From assembly GCA_017438675.1 (NCBI GenBank), contig JAFRUW010000063.1:1-6521 (forward strand): 6,521 nt of DNA, in the 5' to 3' direction. Source of the DNA: Oscillospiraceae bacterium (GTDB taxonomy: Bacteria > Bacillota > Clostridia > Oscillospirales > Oscillospiraceae). Of this stretch, positions 1 to 4,677 are shown piece after piece (position 1 is the stretch's first letter; each line of letters starts with the position of its first letter). The notes beneath the pieces are model-generated. The model saw only the letters and a program-made list of their open reading frames with translations. It made no database searches and was not told the origin of the DNA. Position numbers and translations under genes: made by a program.

Positions 1-1
1 G

Positions 2-418
2 AACAACTATGATATAATGTGGCAGAGCGGTTCTGACGCCGGCTTCGGGGTATTCAACGGCGACGTGGGCAGAATAACAGAGATCGACCTCCGGGGTCAG
101 ACAATGACCGTGGATTATGAGGACAGGATCGCCGTCTATGAGTTCAGCCAGATAAACGAGCTGGAGCTGGCCTATGCCGTGACTGTCCACAAATCCCAGG
201 GCAGCGAGTATAAGGCGGTGGTCTTTGCCGCCGTGAAAAGCCCGCCTATGCTCCTCACCCGCAGTATACTCTACACAGCCATAACGAGAGCCCGGGAGCT
301 CCTTGTCATCGTAGGGGACAGAGGCATTATCTCCACCATGACCTCCAACGTCCGCCGGGAGACGAGATATTCCGGCTTAAGGGACAAGCTCACCGCGCTC
401 TATAACAAAGGTAATTGA
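2..418 (+). CDS. recD2: RecD2-like ATP-dependent DNA helicase, C-terminal part (5' end outside window)
   Basis: This is the last 138 residues of a superfamily 1 helicase, with the reading frame open through the left edge. Two late helicase motifs are visible. Motif V reads VTVHKSQGSEYKAVV and motif VI reads LLTRSILYTAITRARELLV. The helicase motif VI arginine lies in AITRAR. Between the window edge and motif V is a small beta-rich insertion (GVFNGDVGRITEID...) of the type seen in RecD/TraA-like proteins, where the substrate strand passes. Family knowledge: RecD2 is a 5'-3' DNA helicase of about 720-750 residues that acts without RecBC in many Firmicutes and contributes to DNA repair. The stop lies one base before the comF start, so the two are probably co-transcribed. 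Other SF1 helicases with a UvrD_C_2 domain are possible because the Walker A region is not in view. Confidence 0.85.
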   Translation, partial: NNYDIMWQSGSDAGFGVFNGDVGRITEIDLRGQTMTVDYEDRIAVYEFSQINELELAYAVTVHKSQGSEYKAVVFAAVKSPPMLLTRSILYTAITRARELLVIVGDRGIISTMTSNVRRETRYSGLRDKLTALYNKGN

Positions 419-419
419 C

Positions 420-1049
420 ATGAATCTGCTGGATCTGCTATTCCCCAAAAAGTGCGTTTTCTGCGGCAAGCCGATGGACGGGGATAAGTGCAAAAGGTGC
501 GCCGGTCTGCTTCCCGTTACGGAGGGTATGCGGTCGGTAAAGCGGGGCGAGTTCTTCAGCCTCTGCGTATCGCCCTTTTACTATAGCGGCCCGGTAAGTG
601 AGTCCATAAGAAGATTCAAGTTCAGCGGCCGCCGGTCCTATGCCGGAACCTACGCCAAATACTGCGCTCCCCTTGTGAGGGAGAGGCTTGAGGGCAGGTT
701 CGACGTTATCACGTGGGTGCCCGTCAGCCGGAAAAGAGCGCGTAAGCGCGGCTACGATCAGGCGGAGCTTCTGGCGAAGGCCATAGCAAAAGAACTGGGC
801 ATGAGGTGCGAGAGGCTCCTTGTAAAGAAGCGGGACACACCGGCCCAGTCCACCGTGACCGGCGGGGCACGGAGAAGGGCCAACGTCAGCGGCGCGTTTT
901 CCGTAAACGGGGACGCGGCCGGGAGAAAAATCCTTCTGGTGGACGATATAATCACCACGGGAGCCACCATGTCGGAATGCGCCAGGATGCTGCTTATGGC
1001 TGGGGCGGAGGACGTGGTAGCCTGCACCGCTGCGACAGCGGGCAGGTAA
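420..1049 (+). CDS. comF: ComF family protein (phosphoribosyltransferase-like)
   Basis: This 209-residue protein has the full ComF layout. The N-terminal zinc ribbon has C12-x2-C15 and C24-x2-C27. A central segment contains the conserved VPVSRKRARKRGYDQAELLA motif. The C-terminal type I phosphoribosyltransferase domain has the PRPP-binding loop VDDIITTGAT at about residues 174-183. The ATG at 420 follows AAAGG (407-411) at good distance, and the gene begins one base after the helicase stop, suggesting translational coupling. Family knowledge: ComF proteins are required for natural transformation in several bacteria and are thought to act with the cytoplasmic ComFA helicase on incoming single-stranded DNA, but homologues are widespread in species never shown to be competent. 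No comFA is adjacent; the upstream partner is instead a RecD2-like helicase, a pairing compatible with handling of single-stranded DNA. The substrate of the PRTase-like fold is unknown. Confidence 0.92.
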   Translation: MNLLDLLFPKKCVFCGKPMDGDKCKRCAGLLPVTEGMRSVKRGEFFSLCVSPFYYSGPVSESIRRFKFSGRRSYAGTYAKYCAPLVRERLEGRFDVITWVPVSRKRARKRGYDQAELLAKAIAKELGMRCERLLVKKRDTPAQSTVTGGARRRANVSGAFSVNGDAAGRKILLVDDIITTGATMSECARMLLMAGAEDVVACTAATAGR

Positions 1050-1050
1050 A

Positions 1051-1096
1051 AAATGAAGAATGCAAAGCAAAAAATCAATTCCGAAATTCTTCATTT
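1051..1096. repeat. AT-rich 11-bp perfect inverted repeat between comF and mreB
   Basis: AAATGAAGAAT at 1051-1061 is the exact reverse complement of ATTCTTCATTT at 1086-1096, with a 24-base spacer. It begins right after the comF stop. There is no T-run after the right arm, so it is a poor intrinsic terminator. The stretch is much richer in A and T than the flanking genes. Confidence 0.6.
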
Positions 1097-1101
1097 GATG
1101 C

Positions 1102-1131
1102 TGTACTTAATTCCCAAAAACTACTTATAAT
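1102..1131 (+). promoter_or_regulatory. Candidate sigma-A promoter for the mreB-like gene
   Basis: A perfect -10 hexamer TATAAT lies at 1126-1131 and continues into TATATAG. The best -35 match is weak (TGTACT, 1102-1107, 18-bp spacing). Transcription would begin around 1138, leaving a leader of about 55 bases before the ATG at 1195. The call rests mainly on the -10 box and on its position in the only AT-rich gap upstream of the gene. Confidence 0.5.
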
Positions 1132-1194
1132 ATATAGATGACGGGTGCGGTGAAGGCACTCTTAATATAGCGCCGCCGGGCGCGGGAGGTTATA

Positions 1195-2220
1195 ATGATA
1201 ATCACGAGAGACATTGGTATAGATCTTGGCACCGCCACGGTACTTGTGGCTGTAAAGGGCAAGGGCATAGTCACAAGGGAGCCTTCGGTTGTCGCCATGG
1301 ACAAAAACACCGGCAAGCTTCTGAAGGTTGGTATGGCCGCCCAGAGGATGCTTGGCAGGACCCCGGGCAATATCGTGGCCATAAAGCCCATAAGCGCCGG
1401 AGTTATATCCGACTGCGACATGACGGAGCGTATGCTGAAGGAGCTGGTTAAGAAGGTCACCTCCTACAGCCTTGTGAAGCCCCGCATACTCATTTCCGTG
1501 CCCTCCGGCATCACCGAGGTGGAGGAAAGGGCAGTCATAGACGCGGGCATGCAGGCGGGCGCCAGAAGGGTATACCTTATCGAGGAGCCTGTGGCGGCGG
1601 CGATCGGCGCCGGACTTGACATTTCCAAGCCCGAGGGACACATGATAATCGACATCGGCGCCGGCACAACGGACATTGCCGTCGTGAGCCTGTCGGGCGT
1701 TGTCCAGTCCGAGTCACTGAAGATCGCGGGGGACGCCTTTGACGCGGCGGTCATCAAGTATATAAAGCGGAAGCACAACGTGCTCATCGGCGACGTTACG
1801 GCGGAGGAGCTTAAAAAGAGCATCGGCTGCGTCATGCCACGGCCGGACATAGCCCCCATCGAGGTGAAGGGACGCTGCCTTATGACGGGCCTCCCGAGAG
1901 TGGTGTCCATAAACGCCCTTGAGATGGAGGATGCCTTTGAAGAGGTCACCCAGCAGATTCTCGAGGCGGTTCAGCAGGTTCTGGAGAACACACCGCCTGA
2001 GCTGGTTGCCGACGTGTCGGAAAACGGCATCACCGTCACCGGCGGCGGAAGCCAGATCTGGGGCCTTGACCAGCTCATTGCCGAGCGCACCAGCATCCCC
2101 ACCCGTGTGGCGGACGATCCGGAGCTCTGCGTGGCCTACGGTGTGGCGAAGTCACTGAACGATCTCGACAAGATGGAGGACGGAACCATCAACATCGCCC
2201 GCAGGCGCCAGATGAGATAA
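1195..2220 (+). CDS. mreB: MreB/Mbl-family rod shape-determining actin homologue
   Basis: This 341-residue protein is full length for the family (about 330-345). All the actin-fold signatures are visible. Phosphate loop 1 is DIGIDLGTATVLV at about 6-18. SVPSGITEVEERAV lies at 101-114 and IEEPVAAAIGAGL at 129-141. Phosphate loop 2, DIGAGTTDIAVV, starts at 153, and the adenosine motif TVTGGGSQIWGL spans 280-291. The N-terminal run RDIGIDLGTATVLVAVKGKG and the later RTPGNIVAIKPI are closest, by memory, to Mbl. Family knowledge: these proteins form membrane-attached ATP-dependent filaments that guide the elongasome during side-wall peptidoglycan synthesis. The GGAGG at 1185-1189 fixes the ATG at 1195. 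No mreC or mreD follows, so this is a stand-alone copy, as mbl or mreBH usually are. In phosphate loop 1, the usual GTAN is GTAT here. MreB, Mbl and MreBH cannot be separated with certainty without a tree. Confidence 0.93.
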   Translation: MIITRDIGIDLGTATVLVAVKGKGIVTREPSVVAMDKNTGKLLKVGMAAQRMLGRTPGNIVAIKPISAGVISDCDMTERMLKELVKKVTSYSLVKPRILISVPSGITEVEERAVIDAGMQAGARRVYLIEEPVAAAIGAGLDISKPEGHMIIDIGAGTTDIAVVSLSGVVQSESLKIAGDAFDAAVIKYIKRKHNVLIGDVTAEELKKSIGCVMPRPDIAPIEVKGRCLMTGLPRVVSINALEMEDAFEEVTQQILEAVQQVLENTPPELVADVSENGITVTGGGSQIWGLDQLIAERTSIPTRVADDPELCVAYGVAKSLNDLDKMEDGTINIARRRQMR

Positions 2221-2225
2221 AATAA

Positions 2226-2258
2226 CGGCCCGCTGCTGATTGTTCCAACAGCGGGCCG
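2226..2258. terminator. GC-rich hairpin after the mreB-like gene
   Basis: CGGCCCGCTG (2226-2235) pairs perfectly with CAGCGGGCCG (2249-2258), starting six bases after the stop codon. On the + strand the stem is followed by CGAAATAATAC, not a T-run. On the - strand it is followed by TTATTTTAT. It may therefore end antisense transcription better than sense transcription, or act as an mRNA 3'-end stabiliser with readthrough into the next gene. Confidence 0.5.
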
Positions 2259-2289
2259 CGAAATAATACTAATACGAGGAGATAAAGAA

Positions 2290-2727
2290 ATGAAGGGTTA
2301 TTCAAGGGCGATGCAGTTTTTAATCCCCGGGGTAATCGTCCTGTTAGGGGCTGTTACTCTTGTGTTCGGCTTTATAAGGCTGCACAATTACAACACATTC
2401 ACGGACACCACCGCCGAGGTCATGGCAGTTAATTCCTACTACGACACTGACGATTCACTTCATAGGGACATATACGTCAGATATACGGTGGACGGCGAAA
2501 CATTTGACGAGCTGCTGGATGAATCCGGCAGCGGCTACCGCAAGGGTCAGATTGTGAACATCCGCTATAATCCCGATAATCCTGCGGAGATCACAAGCGG
2601 CAAGATCAGCGGCTCGATCCTGACAATCGCTTTTGGACTTGTGGTTGTGTTAGTCGGTGCTTTTACTTTTGTCAAGAGCATAAGGAGCAACATAAACGTC
2701 ACGGCAAAACCGCCCTGGGAATCCTGA
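2290..2727 (+). CDS. DUF3592 family small membrane protein
   Basis: This 145-residue protein has two predicted membrane helices (about residues 9-30 and 107-130). They enclose a beta-rich domain of about 75 residues, predicted to lie outside the membrane. The enclosed part carries the DUF3592 pattern: an initial TAEVMAVNSYYD strand, IYVRYTVDGETFDELLD, and the hallmark G-x-x-V-x-I-x-Y-N-P-x-x-P (GQIVNIRYNPDNP, about 86-98). GAGGAG at 2276-2281, eight bases before the ATG, is a strong ribosome binding site. The family has no assigned biochemical role, and its domain is thought to resemble a small beta-barrel. It follows the mreB-like gene after a hairpin, so it may be expressed by readthrough; no convincing promoter of its own is seen. 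Whether it works with the cytoskeletal protein is unknown. Confidence 0.8.
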   Translation: MKGYSRAMQFLIPGVIVLLGAVTLVFGFIRLHNYNTFTDTTAEVMAVNSYYDTDDSLHRDIYVRYTVDGETFDELLDESGSGYRKGQIVNIRYNPDNPAEITSGKISGSILTIAFGLVVVLVGAFTFVKSIRSNINVTAKPPWES

Positions 2728-2740
2728 ACAATACACACCT

Positions 2741-2917
2741 GAAACGGAGGCGAAACCCTTCGTTTCGTCGTGCCTTAATGAAAACCAACAAAAAGCCTCG
2801 CAGAGTTTCGCCGCAAAGCGGCGAAATAAATTCAGATCCATTTTTCCCGTGAGCATGTATCACGGGAAAAATACAGGAAAGCCGAAAACGTGCGAGCGAA
2901 GCGAGTGCGCTGCAGCG
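2741..2917. repeat. Intergenic cluster of dyads between two convergent units
   Basis: The gap 2728-2965 holds no credible gene. It contains several separate perfect dyads. CGAAAC/GTTTCG lies at 2751-2767. TTTCGCCGC/GCGGCGAAA lies at 2806-2826 with loop AAA. A 13-bp stem, ATTTTTCCCGTGA/TCACGGGAAAAAT, lies at 2840-2872 with a 7-base loop. A 10-bp palindrome CGCTGCAGCG lies at 2908-2917, preceded by the iterated GCGAGCGAAGCGAG. None carries a downstream T-run, so they are not ordinary terminators. They resemble REP-like repeats. Confidence 0.55.
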
Positions 2918-2922
2918 GCGTT

Positions 2923-2954
2923 AAAAATCAAAACAAATCGCAAGATTTGTTTTG
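2923..2954 (-). terminator. Intrinsic terminator of the sigma-like operon
   Basis: An 11-bp perfect stem pairs 2929-2939 with 2944-2954 across a 4-base loop (GCAA on +, TTGC on -). Read on the - strand it is followed by ATTTTT (2923-2928), starting 11 bases after the stop codon of the sigma-like gene. The stem is AT-rich but has the expected order for that operon. Confidence 0.65.
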
Positions 2955-2965
2955 AAGCGTCTGTT

Positions 2966-3280
2966 TTAGTCATCGCCCGGTTCCAGCAGCTCCTTCGCGC
3001 CGTATCTCAGGCAGCGCTTCAGCTTCTCTCTGCCGCGGCTGATGTTGCGGGAGACGGTGGAGATGTTTACGCCCAGCTCCCTTGCGATGTCGGTCATCTT
3101 GATTTCCCTGACGTAGTACATCTGCATGGCCTGCCACTCCTTTTCGGTGATCTCCTCCCTGATGGCCCGTCGGAGATTGACAAGGAGCCGTTCCCGGGTT
3201 TTGGCGTTGTCGTCCCCCAGCTCCATGAGGTAACGCTGATACTCGTTGTAGTACTCCCGGTTAAACTGAATACCGCCCAT
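2966..3280 (-). CDS. Sigma-70 region 4-like helix-turn-helix protein
   Basis: This 104-residue protein has a C-terminal half matching sigma-70 region 4. ITEKEWQAMQMYYV leads into a helix-turn-helix, MTDIARELGVNISTVSRNIS, at about residues 62-81. A basic tail RGREKLKRCLRYG follows. The N-terminal half (residues 1-42) is charged, probably helical, and lacks a recognisable sigma region 2. The protein alone therefore should not behave as a complete sigma factor. I chose the ATG at 3278-3280 because GGGGGCGG-rich sequence lies upstream. The frame stays open to 3406, but that extension overlaps the preceding gene and gives low-complexity residues. The start overlaps the 3' end of the upstream gene by 20 bases. 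The role is probably transcriptional regulation, either as a region-4-only activator or as half of a split sigma factor. The target is unknown. Confidence 0.75.
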   Translation of the reverse strand: MGGIQFNREYYNEYQRYLMELGDDNAKTRERLLVNLRRAIREEITEKEWQAMQMYYVREIKMTDIARELGVNISTVSRNISRGREKLKRCLRYGAKELLEPGDD

Positions 3281-3497
3281 TCTTTTTCCGCCCCCTTTCG
3301 TAATATCTCTCCAGAAAGACAGCGATCTCGCTGACTTCCCGCTCAATTTTCGAAAGGGAGTCGATCCTGCCGCGCAGCCTGAACTTCTCCATTTCGCACA
3401 GGTCATCTGTTTTCAGCTTCTGCCGCAGCTCGGCAATTCGCGTTTTCAGGAGCAGACCGCTTTTACGGTATTCCATTGCAAGCTCAGTCATCGTCAT
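3261..3497 (-). CDS. Small coiled-coil hypothetical protein
   Basis: This 78-residue protein is not a family I can name. It is almost entirely charged and predicted helical. Residues about 8-62 show repeated leucine/isoleucine spacing with Arg, Lys and Glu between, as expected for a helical hairpin or coiled coil. It ends in RYYERGRKKNGRYSV. There is one cysteine and no membrane segment. The ATG at 3495-3497 lies inside the end of the upstream zinc-ribbon gene (14-base overlap), and its 3' end overlaps the sigma-like gene by 20 bases. Neither overlap has a strong separate ribosome binding site near 3497, so translational coupling is likely. A second ATG two codons in (3491) is possible. Its fixed place between a zinc ribbon and a sigma-like protein suggests a partner or modulator of the latter, which is inference only. 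Confidence 0.65.
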   Translation of the reverse strand: MTMTELAMEYRKSGLLLKTRIAELRQKLKTDDLCEMEKFRLRGRIDSLSKIEREVSEIAVFLERYYERGRKKNGRYSV

Positions 3498-3693
3498 AAG
3501 TATACCGCTTCTCCGTAAGTTCTTCGGCCGCGATCATGCAGGACTCAAAATACTCGTAAGCATAGTCCTCAAAGCACTCCGCGCAGATTATGAATCCGTC
3601 AATGAGGTGCACAAGCTCCTCCGGATATATCTCACCGCCGCACCTGTCGCACACCGCCGCGGGCTGTTCATTTTGCGTGTATTCGGGTCCCAT
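3484..3693 (-). CDS. Small CxxC...CxxC zinc-ribbon-like hypothetical protein
   Basis: This 69-residue acidic protein has C15-x2-C18 and C37-x2-C40, in the contexts CDRCGGEIYPEELV and ICAECFEDYAYEYF. This is the spacing of a treble-clef or LIM-like zinc site. The tail is rich in Glu, Tyr and Asp and ends in DDD. The ATG at 3691-3693 is preferred to the GTG at 3697-3699 because AAGGGG lies about seven bases before the ATG but almost touches the GTG. It is the first gene of a three-gene - strand unit and starts divergently from the tRNA promoter. The two intergenic promoters would lie within about 70 bases of each other, though no clear - strand promoter was found. The function is unknown; zinc binding is inferred from the four cysteines. 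Confidence 0.7.
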   Translation of the reverse strand: MGPEYTQNEQPAAVCDRCGGEIYPEELVHLIDGFIICAECFEDYAYEYFESCMIAAEELTEKRYTYDDD

Positions 3694-3736
3694 GGACACA
3701 CCCCTTAAAAAATATGATTATTTAAGAAAAAAATTG

Positions 3737-3765
3737 TTGACAAACGTGTTCGGATTTGCTATATT
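3737..3765 (+). promoter_or_regulatory. Strong sigma-A promoter of the tRNA operon
   Basis: A perfect -35 TTGACA (3737-3742) sits 17 bases upstream of -10 TATATT (3760-3765). TG at 3757-3758 adds an extended -10 element. Transcription would start near 3772, about 15 bases before the first tRNA. Confidence 0.88.
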
Positions 3766-3786
3766 ATTGCTTGCTGATGTAATTGC

Positions 3787-3862
3787 GCTGGTGTAGCTCA
3801 GCAGGTAGAGCAGCTGATTTGTAATCAGCAGGTCGGGGGTTCGAATCCGTCCACCAGCTCCA
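3787..3862 (+). tRNA. tRNA-Thr (anticodon TGT)
   Basis: This is a complete 76-base cloverleaf. The acceptor stem pairs GCTGGTG (3787-3793) with CACCAGC (3852-3858). The D arm contains AGCTCAGCAGGTAGAGC. The anticodon stem is GCTGA/TCAGC, with loop TTTGTAA and anticodon TGT at 3820-3822. The T arm contains GGTTCGAATCC. The discriminator is T3859, and CCA is encoded at 3860-3862. It reads ACA and, by wobble, other Thr codons. It is first in a two-tRNA operon. Confidence 0.95.
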
Positions 3863-3878
3863 TCAGCGAATTGAATAC

Positions 3879-3963
3879 GGAGGAGTTCCCGAGTGGCCAA
3901 AGGGGGCAGACTGTAAATCTGTTGTCAGTGACTTCGGTGGTTCGAATCCACCCTCCTCCACCA
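3879..3963 (+). tRNA. tRNA-Tyr (anticodon GTA)
   Basis: This is an 85-base class II tRNA with a long variable arm. The acceptor stem pairs GGAGGAG (3879-3885) with CTCCTCC (3953-3959). The anticodon GTA is at 3913-3915 in loop CTGTAAA. The variable arm lies at about 3923-3935, and the T arm contains GGTTCGAATCC. The discriminator is A3960, with encoded CCA at 3961-3963. It lies 16 bases after tRNA-Thr on the same transcript. Its CCA overlaps the start of the downstream inverted repeat and touches the terminator stem. Confidence 0.95.
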
Positions 3964-3992
3964 AAAATCCTGCGCGACAGCGTAGGATTTTT
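3963..3992 (+). terminator. Intrinsic terminator of the tRNA operon
   Basis: AAAAATCCTGCG (3963-3974) pairs with CGTAGGATTTTT (3981-3992) through 12 positions, one of them a G-T (G-U) wobble, around the loop CGACAG. The right arm ends in TTTTT. The first base of the stem is the last base of the tRNA-Tyr CCA. Confidence 0.85.
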
Positions 3993-3997
3993 ACTTA

Positions 3998-4024
3998 TTC
4001 ACTCTTCACTTTTCACTCTTCACT
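3998..4024 (+). repeat. Tandem direct repeat TTCACTCTTCACT, two copies
   Basis: Two identical 13-base copies lie at 3998-4010 and 4012-4024, one base apart. Each copy is itself made of two TTCACT units. The sequence CTTCACTTTTCACTC (4004-4018) is the reverse complement, with one mismatch, of 4072-4086 just before the four-helix-bundle gene. Confidence 0.75.
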
Positions 4025-4115
4025 GAATTCGACAACTGAATCACGCAGGATTTTTGGAAAGTAAGAGGTAAGAGTGAATAGTGAAGAAGTTGGAAAACGG
4101 AAGGAAAAAGGAAGA

Positions 4116-4463
4116 ATGAAAGAGAGTCCGCTGAAAACAAAATCTAAAGAACTTGCCCTTGAAGTGATACGTGCCTGTAAAACTCTTAGAGGTTTAAAAT
4201 GTGAGAGTGCGCTTATCAATCAGTTTTTGCGTTCCGGTACTTCCATTGGCGCAAATATTCGTGAAGCGCAATATGCACATGGGACGGCAGATTTTATTGC
4301 GAAGCTTCATATTGCCCTGAAAGAATGTTCGGAAACTGAGTACTGGATAGAGCTGCTTTTTGAAAGTGGATACTATGCCGATAAAACAATTCTCGACAAA
4401 TGCATTGAAGTGAAAAAGCTTCTTATTTCCTCTATTAACACCACGAAGGGGAAGCAGGAATAA
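4116..4463 (+). CDS. Four-helix-bundle protein of the S23 / 23S rRNA intervening-sequence family
   Basis: This 115-residue protein is the usual length for the family. The diagnostic core is clear: FLRSGTSIGANIREAQ at about 38-52, then HIALKECSETEYWIELL at about 65-81. Four amphipathic helices are expected, with no membrane segment. Family knowledge: such proteins were first found encoded in intervening sequences of 23S rRNA. Relatives include Avd of diversity-generating retroelements, where a basic pentamer binds nucleic acid. No reverse transcriptase or rRNA is present here, so the role is unknown; RNA or DNA binding is inferred. I chose the ATG at 4116 because AAGGAAAAAGGAAG lies just upstream. 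A GTG at 4074 would add 14 purine-rich-coded residues drawn from the repeat. The codons are visibly AT-richer than in neighbouring genes, suggesting recent arrival beside the tRNAs. No clear promoter was seen, so readthrough from the tRNA operon is possible. Confidence 0.88.
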   Translation: MKESPLKTKSKELALEVIRACKTLRGLKCESALINQFLRSGTSIGANIREAQYAHGTADFIAKLHIALKECSETEYWIELLFESGYYADKTILDKCIEVKKLLISSINTTKGKQE

Positions 4464-4538
4464 GACACCCGTTACCCTCACACTTAAAATAATACTTACG
4501 ACACCTTGCTCAAGTCAACATAATTCGTTATACTTTTT

Positions 4539-4579
4539 GCGCTGTAATCGCCGAAAACCGGCAATTACAGCGCGTTTTT
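4539..4579 (+). terminator. Intrinsic terminator after the four-helix-bundle gene
   Basis: GCGCTGTAATCGCCG (4539-4553) pairs with CGGCAATTACAGCGC (4559-4573) over 15 positions with one C-A mismatch. The loop is AAAAC, and the stem is followed by GTTTTT. It lies 75 bases after the stop codon and is oriented for + strand transcription. Confidence 0.85.
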
Positions 4580-4612
4580 AATACATATTTGCAATATTAT
4601 ACTGTCCCGGAC

Positions 4613-4648
4613 AAAAAGATCGGCGTGACGGATGTCACGCCGGTCTTT
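4613..4648 (-). terminator. Intrinsic terminator of the padR-DUF2812 operon
   Basis: Arms 4615-4629 and 4634-4648 pair over 15 positions with one T-G wobble, around a 4-base loop. On the - strand the stem is followed by T residues (complement of A4613-4617). It sits 30 bases beyond the DUF2812 stop. The + strand also has TTTCCGTTTTT after it, so it may work in both directions at this convergent junction. Confidence 0.88.
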
Positions 4649-4677
4649 CCGTTTTTGCAATAAAACCCGATTCACGC

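Larger units (their letters stand above)
3961..4057. repeat. 14-bp perfect inverted repeat spanning the tRNA terminator
   Basis: CCAAAAATCCTGCG (3961-3974) is the exact reverse complement of CGCAGGATTTTTGG (4044-4057). The second copy duplicates the right terminator arm (3981-3992) with one base changed, and it also contains the complement of the tRNA CCA. Confidence 0.8.

Noticed and set aside
438..1094. Long - strand reading frame of 218 codons opposite comF
   Set aside because: It lies wholly over the well-supported comF gene, has no family resemblance and shows composition typical of an antisense shadow.
1464..1949. - strand reading frame of 161 codons opposite the mreB-like gene
   Set aside because: Serine- and methionine-rich translation without domains; it is the complement of a conserved gene.
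2840..2872. 13-bp stem considered as an intrinsic terminator
   Set aside because: The T-run is in the left arm and the right arm ends in A residues on both strands, so the order needed for termination is missing.
2849..3334. + strand reading frame of 161 codons
   Set aside because: It starts in the hairpin cluster and then runs antisense through the sigma-like gene; it has no recognisable domain and no ribosome binding site.
3281..3406. N-terminal extension of the sigma-like protein to an ATG at 3406
   Set aside because: It overlaps the upstream gene almost fully, gives low-complexity residues, and the inner ATG at 3280 has a purine-rich site before it.
3718..3900. - strand reading frame over the tRNA genes
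   Set aside because: It is antisense to two complete tRNA cloverleafs; spurious annotations of this kind are common opposite tRNAs.
3961..4463. Diversity-generating retroelement or 23S rRNA intervening sequence
   Set aside because: The four-helix-bundle protein is related to Avd and IVS proteins, but no reverse transcriptase, template/variable repeat pair or rRNA sequence is present in the window.
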